Of a stretch of 64,000 bases of DNA, positions 38,087 through 46,796 are shown one piece after another. Position 1 is the stretch's first letter. Each line of letters starts with the position of its first letter. The notes under the pieces are model-generated. The model was not told where the DNA came from, did not search any database, and saw only the letters and a program-made list of their open reading frames with translations. This DNA is from CAYFQV01 sp964654185 (GTDB lineage Bacteria > Spirochaetota > Spirochaetia > DSM-27196 > PWMO01), in assembly GCA_964654185.1 (NCBI GenBank), contig CAZZIE010000002.1:32018-96017 (forward strand), given 5' to 3'. The translations under genes and the position numbers were made by a program.

Positions 38087-39712
38087 TTACTCCTGGAACC
38101 CTTCGCGACTCAGACTCAGCACGGTACCGTCGGCGCCCTGGATGTAGACCCGCCGGCCGGCCACGTGGATGTAGCTTTCAGGGGCGACCTCCGCTCCGGA
38201 GCGCTCCCGGAGTTCGAGGGCCTCATCGAAGCGGCCGAGATACCAGCTTCCGCCGTCGCGTACGACGGCGTAGATGCTCCCACCGGCGGTGACGAGATAG
38301 CTTCCCGGTGCCACCTCCGCCTGGCCGAAGCTGAGAACCTCCAGAGATTCACTGTCGACCTGCACAAGACGCGACTGCCCTTCATAGTCCCCCACGACCA
38401 CCAGGTTGCCCGCCGCAGTGGCGTAGTTGGCGCTGGTGACCGAATCGAGAGGTGACTCGACAAGGACCTCGCCGCTCTGCGGATCCACGCCGACGATGCG
38501 TCGGAGAACCGTATCATCCTCGCGGCGGGAGAGGAGGAAGGTAACGGGTGTCACCTCTTCCTCAGCGGCGGCCTCCTCTTCCTCGATCTGCTCCTGGGTA
38601 TCCTCGGCGATCTGATCCCGTTGTTCCCGCACCTCGTCTTCGAGCTCTTCGACCTCTTCCTCTTCTTCATCGAGTTGCTGCTCGCGCTCTTCGAGCTCCT
38701 GCTCACGCTGGGCAAGCTCCTCTTCGGTCGGCTCTTCCTCAGCGGGCTCCTCCTCGGCGGGTGCTTCCTCAGCCGGTTCCTCCGCAGGTTCCTCTTCAGC
38801 AGGAGCCTCTTCCGGCTCTTCCTCGGGCTCCGGTGGCGCCTCCTCCGGCTCCTCCTCGGCGGGCTCCTGCGGTGCCGGCTCCTCTTCGGGCTCTTCCTCG
38901 GCCTCCGCGCGGGCCTCCTCGATCGCCTCTCGCTCCTCCTCAACGGCCTCCCGCTCCTGCTCGATCTCCTCGCGGCGCTCTTCGATCACTCGCTCCAGGA
39001 AATCCACCAGAGCGCGGCGCTCCTCCAGCCCCATGTCGGGGCGTCGCCGGAGCTGCTCAATGAGCATGTCGTCGGTCAGCTGCAGCGGCGCGATCGCACC
39101 CAGCCGTCCCGGGACGGCGCCGGTCGAGAGGGGGGTCACCAGCTCCGTGGCGCCGGGCCAGTCGCTGTAGAGCGTCGAGATGCCCGCGCCCGCCTCGGTT
39201 ATGTTGGAGATCACCACATCCTTGTAGCGCTCCTCAAAAAAGGAGAGGGAACCGCGATGCACGGCGTTGTACACGGTAACCAGCTCCGCCAGGAGCGCGG
39301 CATCCTGCTCTTCGTAGCCGTACGATCCGGAGAGGTAGGCCGCGAGAATCCGGCGAACGTTGTCAATGTGATCGACCTGGGCGTCTTCGAGGATGTAGAG
39401 AATGTCCGCGTCCAGCCCCTCTTCCTGCTCCGGATCCACCGCGTGGAGTATCCGGTAGCGACCGAAGTAGTCCCGACTCTCCCCGGGCAGGAGCGGCGGT
39501 GAGGCGAGAGCGGACCCGATGCCGGCTATCTCCTCGGCAGAATCGACATCTTCCTGTGGACCCTCGTAGTTCTGGAACTCGATGTCCTGATCGATCTGGC
39601 TCTCGAGCTCATCTCTATCCACATCCACCGACCAGAGCGGCGAAGCTGCAAGACCTAGTACGAGAACGATGTATACGACCGCGCGCACACTGTAGCGTAG
39701 GGATTCGCCCAT
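38087..39712 (-). CDS. P83/100-type secreted protein
   Basis: 541 aa from ATG 39712 (AGAGGGGG upstream). Signal peptide MGESLRYSVRAVVYIVLVLGLAASPLWS. The N-terminal domain has the family signature (IEFQNYEGPQEDVDSAEEIAGIGSAL; VRRILAAYLSGSYGY; LAELVTVYNAVHRG). A long Glu/Pro/Ala repeat and charged coiled coil follow (roughly residues 240-400), then a beta-rich C-terminal domain. P83/100 is a Borrelia antigen family with treponemal relatives, so this is the best clade marker in the window. Its function is not known; periplasmic or outer-membrane location is likely. Confidence 0.9.
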   Translation of the reverse strand: MGESLRYSVRAVVYIVLVLGLAASPLWSVDVDRDELESQIDQDIEFQNYEGPQEDVDSAEEIAGIGSALASPPLLPGESRDYFGRYRILHAVDPEQEEGLDADILYILEDAQVDHIDNVRRILAAYLSGSYGYEEQDAALLAELVTVYNAVHRGSLSFFEERYKDVVISNITEAGAGISTLYSDWPGATELVTPLSTGAVPGRLGAIAPLQLTDDMLIEQLRRRPDMGLEERRALVDFLERVIEERREEIEQEREAVEEEREAIEEARAEAEEEPEEEPAPQEPAEEEPEEAPPEPEEEPEEAPAEEEPAEEPAEEAPAEEEPAEEEPTEEELAQREQELEEREQQLDEEEEEVEELEDEVREQRDQIAEDTQEQIEEEEAAAEEEVTPVTFLLSRREDDTVLRRIVGVDPQSGEVLVESPLDSVTSANYATAAGNLVVVGDYEGQSRLVQVDSESLEVLSFGQAEVAPGSYLVTAGGSIYAVVRDGGSWYLGRFDEALELRERSGAEVAPESYIHVAGRRVYIQGADGTVLSLSREGFQE

Positions 39713-39779
39713 CTGTTGCCCCCTCTTCGCCATATTATACGGACGGTGCGGGCCTTATGAAACCGCACGCGCCAACCCG

Positions 39780-41666
39780 TTACCCGTCGGAGCCTTCGAG
39801 AAGCTGCAGGGCGCGCAGGCGGACTTCCCGGGGATAGGCGCCGCGGACAATCTCGGTGAGGATGTCACCCGCCCGCGGCGCCTCTCCGGAGTACGCCAGG
39901 AGCGCTTCAACCGCCGAGACGGCCGCCTCCCCTACCGCTGCGGCGCCCTCGCGGCCGGCGTGGCGGCGCAGCATCTCCTCGATCACGTCCCACCCGCCCG
40001 CCGCCACGCCGGCGGGTACCGCCGCGAAGGCGTTCAGAATCGCCGCGTCCACCTCCGCGGTGAAGGTGTACCGACCCAGCCGAAGCAGGTCCCCGATTGC
40101 CGAGCGCCCGCCGATGCGGCCGAGGAGGCGCACCACCCGCGCCCGGAGATCCGCAAAGCCGACGGCGCCGCTCGAACGACCCTGAAAGTCCTGGAAGGCG
40201 GCGCGTCGCAGCAACGCCACAACATAGTCCGCCGAGCCCCGGAGGGTGCCCGCGGCGACGCGCTCTTCGAGATCGCGGATGGCGCGCAGGCGGTCCTGTC
40301 GCTCGTTGGAGAGGAGGTGTGACTGAAGGTAGAGGTAGTCGAAGTTGTCCCGCCACTCCCGGGATCGCGGCGCGATCTCCCTGCCCAGGGGGAAGCCGGT
40401 CCGCAATGCATTCCCCCGCTCGGCGTACCACGTTGAGGGCGTCTCCTCCGGGGCGGGGGCGGGCGCCCCTGCAAGGATCCACTCGTCTCCCTGGACCACG
40501 GCCACGCCGTATCCCGCCGTCGCCGCCGTCAGGGGCGCCCCGCGCCGCGTTGCGACCACGAGTTGCGGAGCCCCCGGGGCGGAGCGGTTTGCACCGGCGT
40601 CTCCCGGCCGGACCTTCGGAACGGCGTTGTCGATCCGGTAGAGGCCGGTGCGGCCCCTTACGTAGAGGCTGTGCCCGGCGACGGCGACCATCCGTGCTCC
40701 GCTCCCCAGGCCGAGCGAAAGCGGCGTGAGCGAGGCGGAAGGAGGATCGCCAACGCCGGCAACGCGAATGAACCGCTCGGCGCCGTTGGTGGCGACAATG
40801 GCGTCTCCGCGGGGTCCCGCCAGCACCGCGGTGACCGCTCCGTCCGAGACGTCCAGCCTGGAGACCCTGCCGTCAGGGCCGTACACCGTGAGCTCGCCCG
40901 TTTCGGTGCCGACCAGGTGGGCGCCCCCGACGACGGCGTGGCTCGTGGCTTCGGAATCAAGGGGAAAGCGGCTCCGGGGGACGCCGTCCCGGGAGAGGAC
41001 GACCACCTGCGGCCCTGCCCCCGACGGGTCACTCGCCGGCGACGGCGCACGCCCCGGCACGTTGTCGGCCGGCGCTCCGGCATCGGTGCGGGCGACGGGA
41101 GATCCGGAGATGGGGCAGAAGATGACGCCGTCCGGTCCGGAAACCGGATCGAGCCGGGGTGCACCGGGGAGCTCCGTCCCCCAGATGTGGTTCCCGGCGG
41201 GAGATATGCGGCGCAGAAGGCCCTCCGCCGAGGCGACGTGGACGAAGCCCTCCTCATCGCAGTAGGGATTGCCGATGGGGGCGCCGCTTCCGGGGTTTCG
41301 CCAGAGCTCCGAGCCGGCCGGGGAGACGGCGATAACGGTACCGTCCCGCGTTCCCAGGACGATTGGTCCACCGGGACACACCGCCAGGGAGGCGGCGGGC
41401 ATGGTGCGGACATCGAAGCGCCACCGGCGGATGCCGTGGGCATCGAACCTATACAGAAACCTGTCTTCGGCGAGAACGTAGACGTCCCCTGAGGGCGCGA
41501 CGGCGGGATCGGTGACCGCCCGGCCGCCGACGGCGACGGGCCACTGCGCCCGGAGCGGCGCAACCGAAACCAGGAGAATCGCAGCCGTGAAAAGCAGCCG
41601 CAGGGGGTAAAGCCAAATCCTTGTGGGGCATGAAGAAGTGGAGCTCGTGTTATCCGCGCCGTTCAA
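39780..41666 (-). CDS. Secreted PQQ-type beta-propeller protein with C-terminal HEAT-like helices
   Basis: 628 aa. Signal peptide or anchor at residues 15-42. Residues 45-400 contain repeated blade motifs (GDVYVLAEDRFLYRFDAHG, GTVIAVSPAGSELWR, GELTVYGPDGRVSRLD). The C-terminal 200 residues are helical repeats of HEAT character (LRAIRDLEERVAAGTLRGSADYVVALLRRAA; EVRLRALQLLEG). A Pro/Ala/Gly-rich insertion lies near residue 205. It is probably a periplasmic scaffold; no enzymatic motif was seen. The start position is uncertain. Confidence 0.75.
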   Translation of the reverse strand: MNGADNTSSTSSCPTRIWLYPLRLLFTAAILLVSVAPLRAQWPVAVGGRAVTDPAVAPSGDVYVLAEDRFLYRFDAHGIRRWRFDVRTMPAASLAVCPGGPIVLGTRDGTVIAVSPAGSELWRNPGSGAPIGNPYCDEEGFVHVASAEGLLRRISPAGNHIWGTELPGAPRLDPVSGPDGVIFCPISGSPVARTDAGAPADNVPGRAPSPASDPSGAGPQVVVLSRDGVPRSRFPLDSEATSHAVVGGAHLVGTETGELTVYGPDGRVSRLDVSDGAVTAVLAGPRGDAIVATNGAERFIRVAGVGDPPSASLTPLSLGLGSGARMVAVAGHSLYVRGRTGLYRIDNAVPKVRPGDAGANRSAPGAPQLVVATRRGAPLTAATAGYGVAVVQGDEWILAGAPAPAPEETPSTWYAERGNALRTGFPLGREIAPRSREWRDNFDYLYLQSHLLSNERQDRLRAIRDLEERVAAGTLRGSADYVVALLRRAAFQDFQGRSSGAVGFADLRARVVRLLGRIGGRSAIGDLLRLGRYTFTAEVDAAILNAFAAVPAGVAAGGWDVIEEMLRRHAGREGAAAVGEAAVSAVEALLAYSGEAPRAGDILTEIVRGAYPREVRLRALQLLEGSDG

Positions 41667-41802
41667 TAGGCGGAGATTCTACCACAACCGACAGTTTTCC
41701 GTTATAATTTTCTCTTAATCCACGGTACTCGATCGCCGACGGCCGGATCATTGAAGCGTTGGGCACGCACATGCAGACCGCACACACGGAAGGAGAAGCC
41801 CC

Positions 41803-42498
41803 ATGAGCACGATCAAAGTTGGCAGTCAACCCACCATAAAACGACTTCCCTCCTACCTCCACGTTATTGAGAACGCGAAGCGCGACGGCAAGGAGTTCAT
41901 TTCGGGCACGGTCATTGCCGACGAGCTGGACCTGGAGCCCATTCAGGTGCGAAAGGACCTTGCCATCACGGGCATCGTCGGGAAGCCGCGGATCGGGTTC
42001 CCTGTCAATCAGTTGATCGAATCCATCTACGAGTTCCTCCAGTGGAACCGGCAGCACCGCGCCGTCATTGTCGGTGCCGGTAACCTGGGTACCGCGCTCA
42101 TGGGGTACGACGAGTTCCGCAACAGGGGGCTGCACATTGTCGGAGCCTTCGACCTGGACAAGCAGAAGATCGGCAAGAGGTTCCACAACACCGAGGTGTT
42201 CGCCCTGGGGCAGATGCCGGAGATGCTCGAGAAGCTGGACGTAAGCATTGCCATTCTCACGGTGCCGTCGCAGCACGCTCAGGCGGTGGCGGACCTTCTC
42301 GTGAAGGCCGGGGTCTCCGCAATCTGGAACTTCACCAACGTGAAGCTCAAGGTGCCCGAGAGCGTCATTGTCCAGAAGGAGGACCTCTCCTCCGGCTATG
42401 CGGTTCTGTCGGTCAAGATGCGCGTCATGGCGACCGCTCAGGAGGAAGCTGCGGAGGTGGCGCCTCAGGAGGCCGCCGCCTCCAGAAGCAACCGGTAG
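41803..42498 (+). CDS. rex: Redox-sensing transcriptional repressor Rex
   Basis: 231 aa. N-terminal winged helix (QPTIKRLPSYLHVI... ISGTVIADELDLEPIQVRKDLA) and a Rossmann domain with VIVGAGNLGTALMGY. It senses the NADH/NAD ratio and represses fermentation and respiration genes. GGAAGGAGA precedes the ATG. A TATAAT box at 41702-41707 may be its -10. No full Rex operator could be found upstream. Its end overlaps the convergent ABC ATPase gene by 34 bp. Confidence 0.95.
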   Translation: MSTIKVGSQPTIKRLPSYLHVIENAKRDGKEFISGTVIADELDLEPIQVRKDLAITGIVGKPRIGFPVNQLIESIYEFLQWNRQHRAVIVGAGNLGTALMGYDEFRNRGLHIVGAFDLDKQKIGKRFHNTEVFALGQMPEMLEKLDVSIAILTVPSQHAQAVADLLVKAGVSAIWNFTNVKLKVPESVIVQKEDLSSGYAVLSVKMRVMATAQEEAAEVAPQEAAASRSNR

Positions 42499-43187
42499 AT
42501 CTCCGTCTGGAGGTCGCGAATGGCCTCGTCATCCAGGTGCCGGTCCGCATAGGCTACGGGGTTGGCCAGATCGGCCGCAACCGTGGCCGGTTTCTGTGAG
42601 AGCACCACGATTCGATCCCCCTGCAGAACAGCTTCCTCGACGTTGTGCGTGACAAAGACCGTGGTCGGCCGCTCGCGCTCCCAGAGCCGGCGAAAGAGGT
42701 CGTACATGCGGATGCGCAGGGCAATGTCCAGCGCCCGGAAGGGTTCGTCCAGGAGCAGCGCCTGGGCGGACACCACGAATGCGCGCGCCAGTGCCACCCG
42801 CTGCGCCATGCCGCCGCTCAACTGATCCGGGTACGCCTCCTCGAAGCCGGTGAGCTCGACCGCCTCCAGGAGCGGCTCGATCCGGCACGCCGCGTCGCCG
42901 GAGCACACCAGCTCCAGGTTCTCCCGCACAGTCGCCCAGGGCAGGAGGCGCGCCTCCTGGAAAATCATGCTGAAACGCGATCCCTCCAGTCCCGGGAAGC
43001 TCCCGGCGCTCACCGGTTCCAGCCCGCACATGCACTTCAGCAGGGTGGTCTTGCCGCAGCCTGAGGGTCCGAGCACCACCGTGACGCCCCGGGAAGCGAC
43101 CGCCATCGTAAATTCGCGAAAGACCTCGACCCCGCCGTACCGCTTGGAAAGGCCCCGGACACCGGAGAAGCCCTCGCGCGCGCTCAC
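42465..43187 (-). CDS. ABC transporter ATP-binding protein (nitrate/sulfonate/taurine family)
   Basis: 240 aa. Walker A GPSGCGKTTLLK, Q-loop FQEARLLPW, signature LSGGMAQRVALARA, Walker B ALLLDEPFRALD, H-loop VTHNVEEAV. It matches the SsuB/TauB/ThiZ type. It energises the permease encoded just upstream (4-bp overlap). No substrate-binding protein gene lies nearby, so the substrate is open. Confidence 0.93.
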   Translation of the reverse strand: MSAREGFSGVRGLSKRYGGVEVFREFTMAVASRGVTVVLGPSGCGKTTLLKCMCGLEPVSAGSFPGLEGSRFSMIFQEARLLPWATVRENLELVCSGDAACRIEPLLEAVELTGFEEAYPDQLSGGMAQRVALARAFVVSAQALLLDEPFRALDIALRIRMYDLFRRLWERERPTTVFVTHNVEEAVLQGDRIVVLSQKPATVAADLANPVAYADRHLDDEAIRDLQTEIYRLLLEAAAS

Positions 43188-44038
43188 GCTTCCACCCCTC
43201 CCCCACGGGACGATCCCGCGAGGCGGCCGTCGCCGCCGGAACGCCCCGCGGTATGCGGAGTGAAGGGGCGTCGGCGCGGTCCGTCGGCATCGATCTGAAG
43301 CAGAAGAGTCAGGAAAACGTGGAAGATGCCGCTCACGACAACCGCAAGGACGGTCCAGGCAAACACGCGGGAAGTGGCCAGAAGGACCCGCGCCTCCTGG
43401 AGCTCCGCGCCGATGCCGAGGAGGGGTTGGGCCAGAACCTCAGCCGCGACGATGACCTTCCAGGTGATGCCGGCGGCGGTCTGGAGGGCTGCGGTGAGAT
43501 AGGGGCGAACCGCCGGGAGGTAGATGCGCCGAAGGACGCGTGAGCGCGGGACGCGGAAGAGCCCGGCCATCTCCAGGAGCTCCTGCGGCGTCTGGTGAAT
43601 GCCGGTGACGACGTTTCCGTAGATGATCGGCACGATCATCAGGAGGGCGACCACAATGGGCACGATCCCGGTGGGAAACCAGATCAGCGCCAGCAGAATG
43701 ACGGATATCACCGGTGTGGCCCGGACGATTCCCATCCACGGTGCGAGCAGCCGGTGCAGCGCCGGCGCCCTTCCCGCGGCGACACCGACCGCGCCTGCGC
43801 CGACGGCGGCAATGCCGAAGGCCACGAGGGAGCGCAGGGTCGTTGTGCCCAGGGTACGCCAGAAGTCCGGTGATGTGGCGACGCGCAGCGTTTCCGCAAG
43901 GACGCGCTCCGGCGCCGGCAAAATGATCTCCAGGCCGACCAGGAGCGACGCGATCTTCCAGACCGCAACGAAGGCCAGCGCCCCCGCCGCCATGAGGCCG
44001 AAATCGCGTCGCCTGTGCCGGAAGATGCCGGGGATCAT
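43184..44038 (-). CDS. ABC transporter permease (nitrate/sulfonate/taurine family)
   Basis: 284 aa with about six membrane segments; the EAA-like loop is GIHQTPQELLEMAGLFRVPRSRVLRRIYLPAVRPYLTAALQ. It pairs with the ATPase gene, and its start overlaps the end of tyrS (ATGA). The last 35 residues are an Arg/Gly-rich tail. It would form the membrane channel for an unknown anion or vitamin precursor. Confidence 0.92.
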   Translation of the reverse strand: MIPGIFRHRRRDFGLMAAGALAFVAVWKIASLLVGLEIILPAPERVLAETLRVATSPDFWRTLGTTTLRSLVAFGIAAVGAGAVGVAAGRAPALHRLLAPWMGIVRATPVISVILLALIWFPTGIVPIVVALLMIVPIIYGNVVTGIHQTPQELLEMAGLFRVPRSRVLRRIYLPAVRPYLTAALQTAAGITWKVIVAAEVLAQPLLGIGAELQEARVLLATSRVFAWTVLAVVVSGIFHVFLTLLLQIDADGPRRRPFTPHTAGRSGGDGRLAGSSRGGGVEA

Positions 44039-45306
44039 GAGGCTTCGGGGCGAACCCTGTGGTAGCGCTTCTTCCCGGCGCGCAACAGGAGCACGCCGTC
44101 CTCGAGCCAGCCGTCGTCGATGACCGCATCGATGGAATCCACCTTCCGGTCGTTGACCCGGGCGCCGCCCTGCTCAATAAGCCGGCGCGCCTCGCCCTTC
44201 GAGGCACAGAGGTCGGTCATGCTGAACAGGTCTACCGCGGCAATGCCGGCGGAAAGCGTCGGTGCCGGTACCGGTGTCTCCGGAATGGCCTCGGCGCTGC
44301 CTGCGGCGGCGGCACCCCCCTGGAATGCGGCACGGGCGGCATCCAGAGCGCGCTTTGCCTCCTCCGGACCGTGCACCAGGGTGGTGAGCTCCTTTGCAAG
44401 GATCTCCTTGGCCTGGTTGATCTCCTCTCCCTGGAGGGCACCGAGGCGGCGGCACTCATCCTCCGGGAGGAAGGTGTAGAGGAGGAGCAGCTTCTCGACG
44501 TCTGCGTCCGGCACGTTCCGCCAGTACTGGAAGAAGTCGTAGGGCCTGAAGAGCTCCGGATCCAGGAAGACGGCGCCCTCCTCGCTCTTGCCCATCTTCT
44601 TCCCGTCGGCCCGGGTGACCAGCGGGAAGGTGAGGCCGAAGGTGTCGGCGCCCTCGACGCGGCGAATCAGATCCGCCCCGGCGACGATGTTTCCCCACTG
44701 GTCGTCCCCGCCGATCTGGAGCTCGCAGCCGTGCTCCCGGAAGAGCGTCAGGAAGTCGAAGGATTGCAGGAGCTGATAGTTGAACTCAATGAAGGAGAGC
44801 CCGGTCTCCAGGCGCATCTTGTAGGACTCGAAGGAGAGCATCCGGTTCACCGAGAAGTGGCGTCCGATGTCCCGGAGAAATTCGATGTAGTTGAGGGTCC
44901 GCAGCCACTGTGCGTTGTTCACGAAGGTCGCTTCCACGCCCTGCGTCGCGAGAAAACGCCGGATCTGCTCCTCAATGCGCGCAGCGTAGGCGTCAATCTG
45001 CTCGGTGGTGAGCATTCGGCGCATCTCCGTCTTGCCGGAGGGGTCGCCGATCTGGGCGGTCCCACCGCCAATCAGGATGATGGGCCGGTGTCCGGCTTTG
45101 GCCAGATGCGCCGCCGCGTAAATGGGAACCATGTGACCGGCGTGCAGACTCCCGGCGGTCGGATCCAGGCCGACGTAGAAGGTGATCGGCCGCGCCGCGA
45201 GCTCCCGGGCCAGTCCCTCCCGGTCGGTGCACTGCTGCACGAAGCCCCTGGCTTCCAGCGTCGCCAGGCCGCCGGCCAGGGCGTTCGCTTCCGTGGTGCT
45301 GCTCAC
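44035..45306 (-). CDS. tyrS: Tyrosyl-tRNA synthetase
   Basis: 423 aa. HIGH-type motif in DPTAGSLHAGHMVPI, KMSKS-type motif in GKKMGKSEEGAVF, and a C-terminal S4 RNA-binding domain (ARRLIEQGGARVNDRKVDS). It charges tRNA-Tyr. It overlaps glyS upstream and the permease gene downstream, each by 4 bp. A short Gly/Ala/Pro segment near residue 330 fits the normal linker. Confidence 0.97.
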   Translation of the reverse strand: MSSTTEANALAGGLATLEARGFVQQCTDREGLARELAARPITFYVGLDPTAGSLHAGHMVPIYAAAHLAKAGHRPIILIGGGTAQIGDPSGKTEMRRMLTTEQIDAYAARIEEQIRRFLATQGVEATFVNNAQWLRTLNYIEFLRDIGRHFSVNRMLSFESYKMRLETGLSFIEFNYQLLQSFDFLTLFREHGCELQIGGDDQWGNIVAGADLIRRVEGADTFGLTFPLVTRADGKKMGKSEEGAVFLDPELFRPYDFFQYWRNVPDADVEKLLLLYTFLPEDECRRLGALQGEEINQAKEILAKELTTLVHGPEEAKRALDAARAAFQGGAAAAGSAEAIPETPVPAPTLSAGIAAVDLFSMTDLCASKGEARRLIEQGGARVNDRKVDSIDAVIDDGWLEDGVLLLRAGKKRYHRVRPEAS

Positions 45307-46655
45307 GTTCCTACCCTCTTGTAGTGGCGTATCTCCTGCCGGATCCGCTCGGGCAGCTCCGGCACAGGAATGCGGATCTGCTCCATGCTGTCGCGGAAGC
45401 GCAAGGTCACCGTGTTGTCTTCCTTTGTCTGATAGTCAATGGTGATGCCGAAGGGCGTGCCCACCTCGTCCTGTCGCCGATAGCGCCGACCGATAGCTCC
45501 GCCCTGGTCGTAGAAGGTGGAGAAGTCCTGCCGCAGCTCCTTCTCGATTTGCTGCGCCAGCTCGGCGAGGCCGTCCTTCTTCACCAGGGGAAAGACGCCG
45601 ACCGTTATCGGTGCAACGGCGGGATGGAAGCGCAGGACCGCCCGGGTGTCGTTCTCGCCGACCTCCTCGTGCTCGAAGGCATCCGCCAGTACCATGAGGA
45701 CGCTCCGGTTGAGGCCCGCCGAGGTCTCGATGATGTAGGGCAGGTAGCGCTCCTTCGACTGGTCGTCCAGGTAGGTAAGATCCTTCCCGGAATACTCGGA
45801 GTGACGTGAGAGATCGAAGTCCGTGCGATTGTGAATGCCCTCGAGCTCGTTCCAGCCGAAGGGGAACTCGTACTCAATGTCGAAGGCCGCCTTGGCGTAG
45901 TGGGCGAGCTCGTCGGGGCCGTGCTCCTTGAAGCGCAGCCGATCCGGCAGAATGCCCATCTGCTGATAGGAGTCCATGCGGCGCTGCTTCCAGTACTCGA
46001 ACCACTTCTCGTCCTCGGAGGGGTGCACGAAGTACTGCATCTCCATCTGCTCGAACTCGCAGGTCCGGAAGATGAAGTTCTTCGTTACGATCTCGTTCCG
46101 GAAGGCCTTGCCCACCTGGGCAATACCGAAGGGGATCTTCACCCGGGAGGTCTGTACCACGTTCTTGTAGTTCACGTAGATGCCCTGGGCGGTCTCGGGA
46201 CGCAGATAGACCAGGGAGCCGCTGTCCTCGGTCGGACCCAGGTGGGTCTTGAACATCAGGTTGAATCGCCGCGGCTGGGAGAGGGGATTGCCGTTCGGGC
46301 TGGTCATGCTCTCCCGCTGCTCATCGGTGAGGTGGTCCCAGCGGTAGCGCTCGTTGGTGACGGTGTCCTCGACCATCATGTCGGCGAAGCTCTCGACGTG
46401 TCCGGAAGCCTCCCACACCCGCGGATGCATCATGATGGCGGCATCCAGCCCGACAATGCTGTCGTGGAGCTGGGTCATCTCCCGCCACCAGTAGCGCTGA
46501 ATGCGGTTCTTGAGCTCCACTCCCAGGGGACCGTAGTCCCAGGCCGATGAGAGTCCGCCGTAGATATCGGATGATTGGAAGATGAAGCCCCGGCGCTTCG
46601 CCAGGGAAACCAGGTCCTCCATTGATGGACGCTGTGCCACTTTGCCTTCTGCCAT
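45303..46655 (-). CDS. glyS: Glycyl-tRNA synthetase (dimeric type)
   Basis: 450 aa. Class II enzyme of the alpha2 type: SLAKRRGFIFQSSDIYGGLSSAWDYGPLGVELK, motif 2 FRNEIVTKNFIFRTCEFEQMEMQYF, and a C-terminal anticodon domain. It charges tRNA-Gly. AGGAAGGAAGG lies about 9 nt before the ATG. It probably belongs to a run gltX-glyS-tyrS-ABC on the minus strand, although 141 bp of GC-rich spacer separates gltX. Confidence 0.97.
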   Translation of the reverse strand: MAEGKVAQRPSMEDLVSLAKRRGFIFQSSDIYGGLSSAWDYGPLGVELKNRIQRYWWREMTQLHDSIVGLDAAIMMHPRVWEASGHVESFADMMVEDTVTNERYRWDHLTDEQRESMTSPNGNPLSQPRRFNLMFKTHLGPTEDSGSLVYLRPETAQGIYVNYKNVVQTSRVKIPFGIAQVGKAFRNEIVTKNFIFRTCEFEQMEMQYFVHPSEDEKWFEYWKQRRMDSYQQMGILPDRLRFKEHGPDELAHYAKAAFDIEYEFPFGWNELEGIHNRTDFDLSRHSEYSGKDLTYLDDQSKERYLPYIIETSAGLNRSVLMVLADAFEHEEVGENDTRAVLRFHPAVAPITVGVFPLVKKDGLAELAQQIEKELRQDFSTFYDQGGAIGRRYRRQDEVGTPFGITIDYQTKEDNTVTLRFRDSMEQIRIPVPELPERIRQEIRHYKRVGT

Positions 46656-46796
46656 GGGAAATGCCTTCCTTCCTGTTCTTGTTCGTTCTCGGTTTCTCGT
46701 TGCTGCGCCGGGCGCGGAGCGATGCGCCGAGCGGGCCGCGGCTGGCCGGTCATGCGCGGCGGCCCCCCGGGGCGCGGCGGCCCCCAGGGCGACGCC

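Noticed and set aside
41667..41802. Rex operator for autoregulation upstream of rex
   Set aside because: No TTGTGA-type dyad found; only a TATAAT box with a weak -35.
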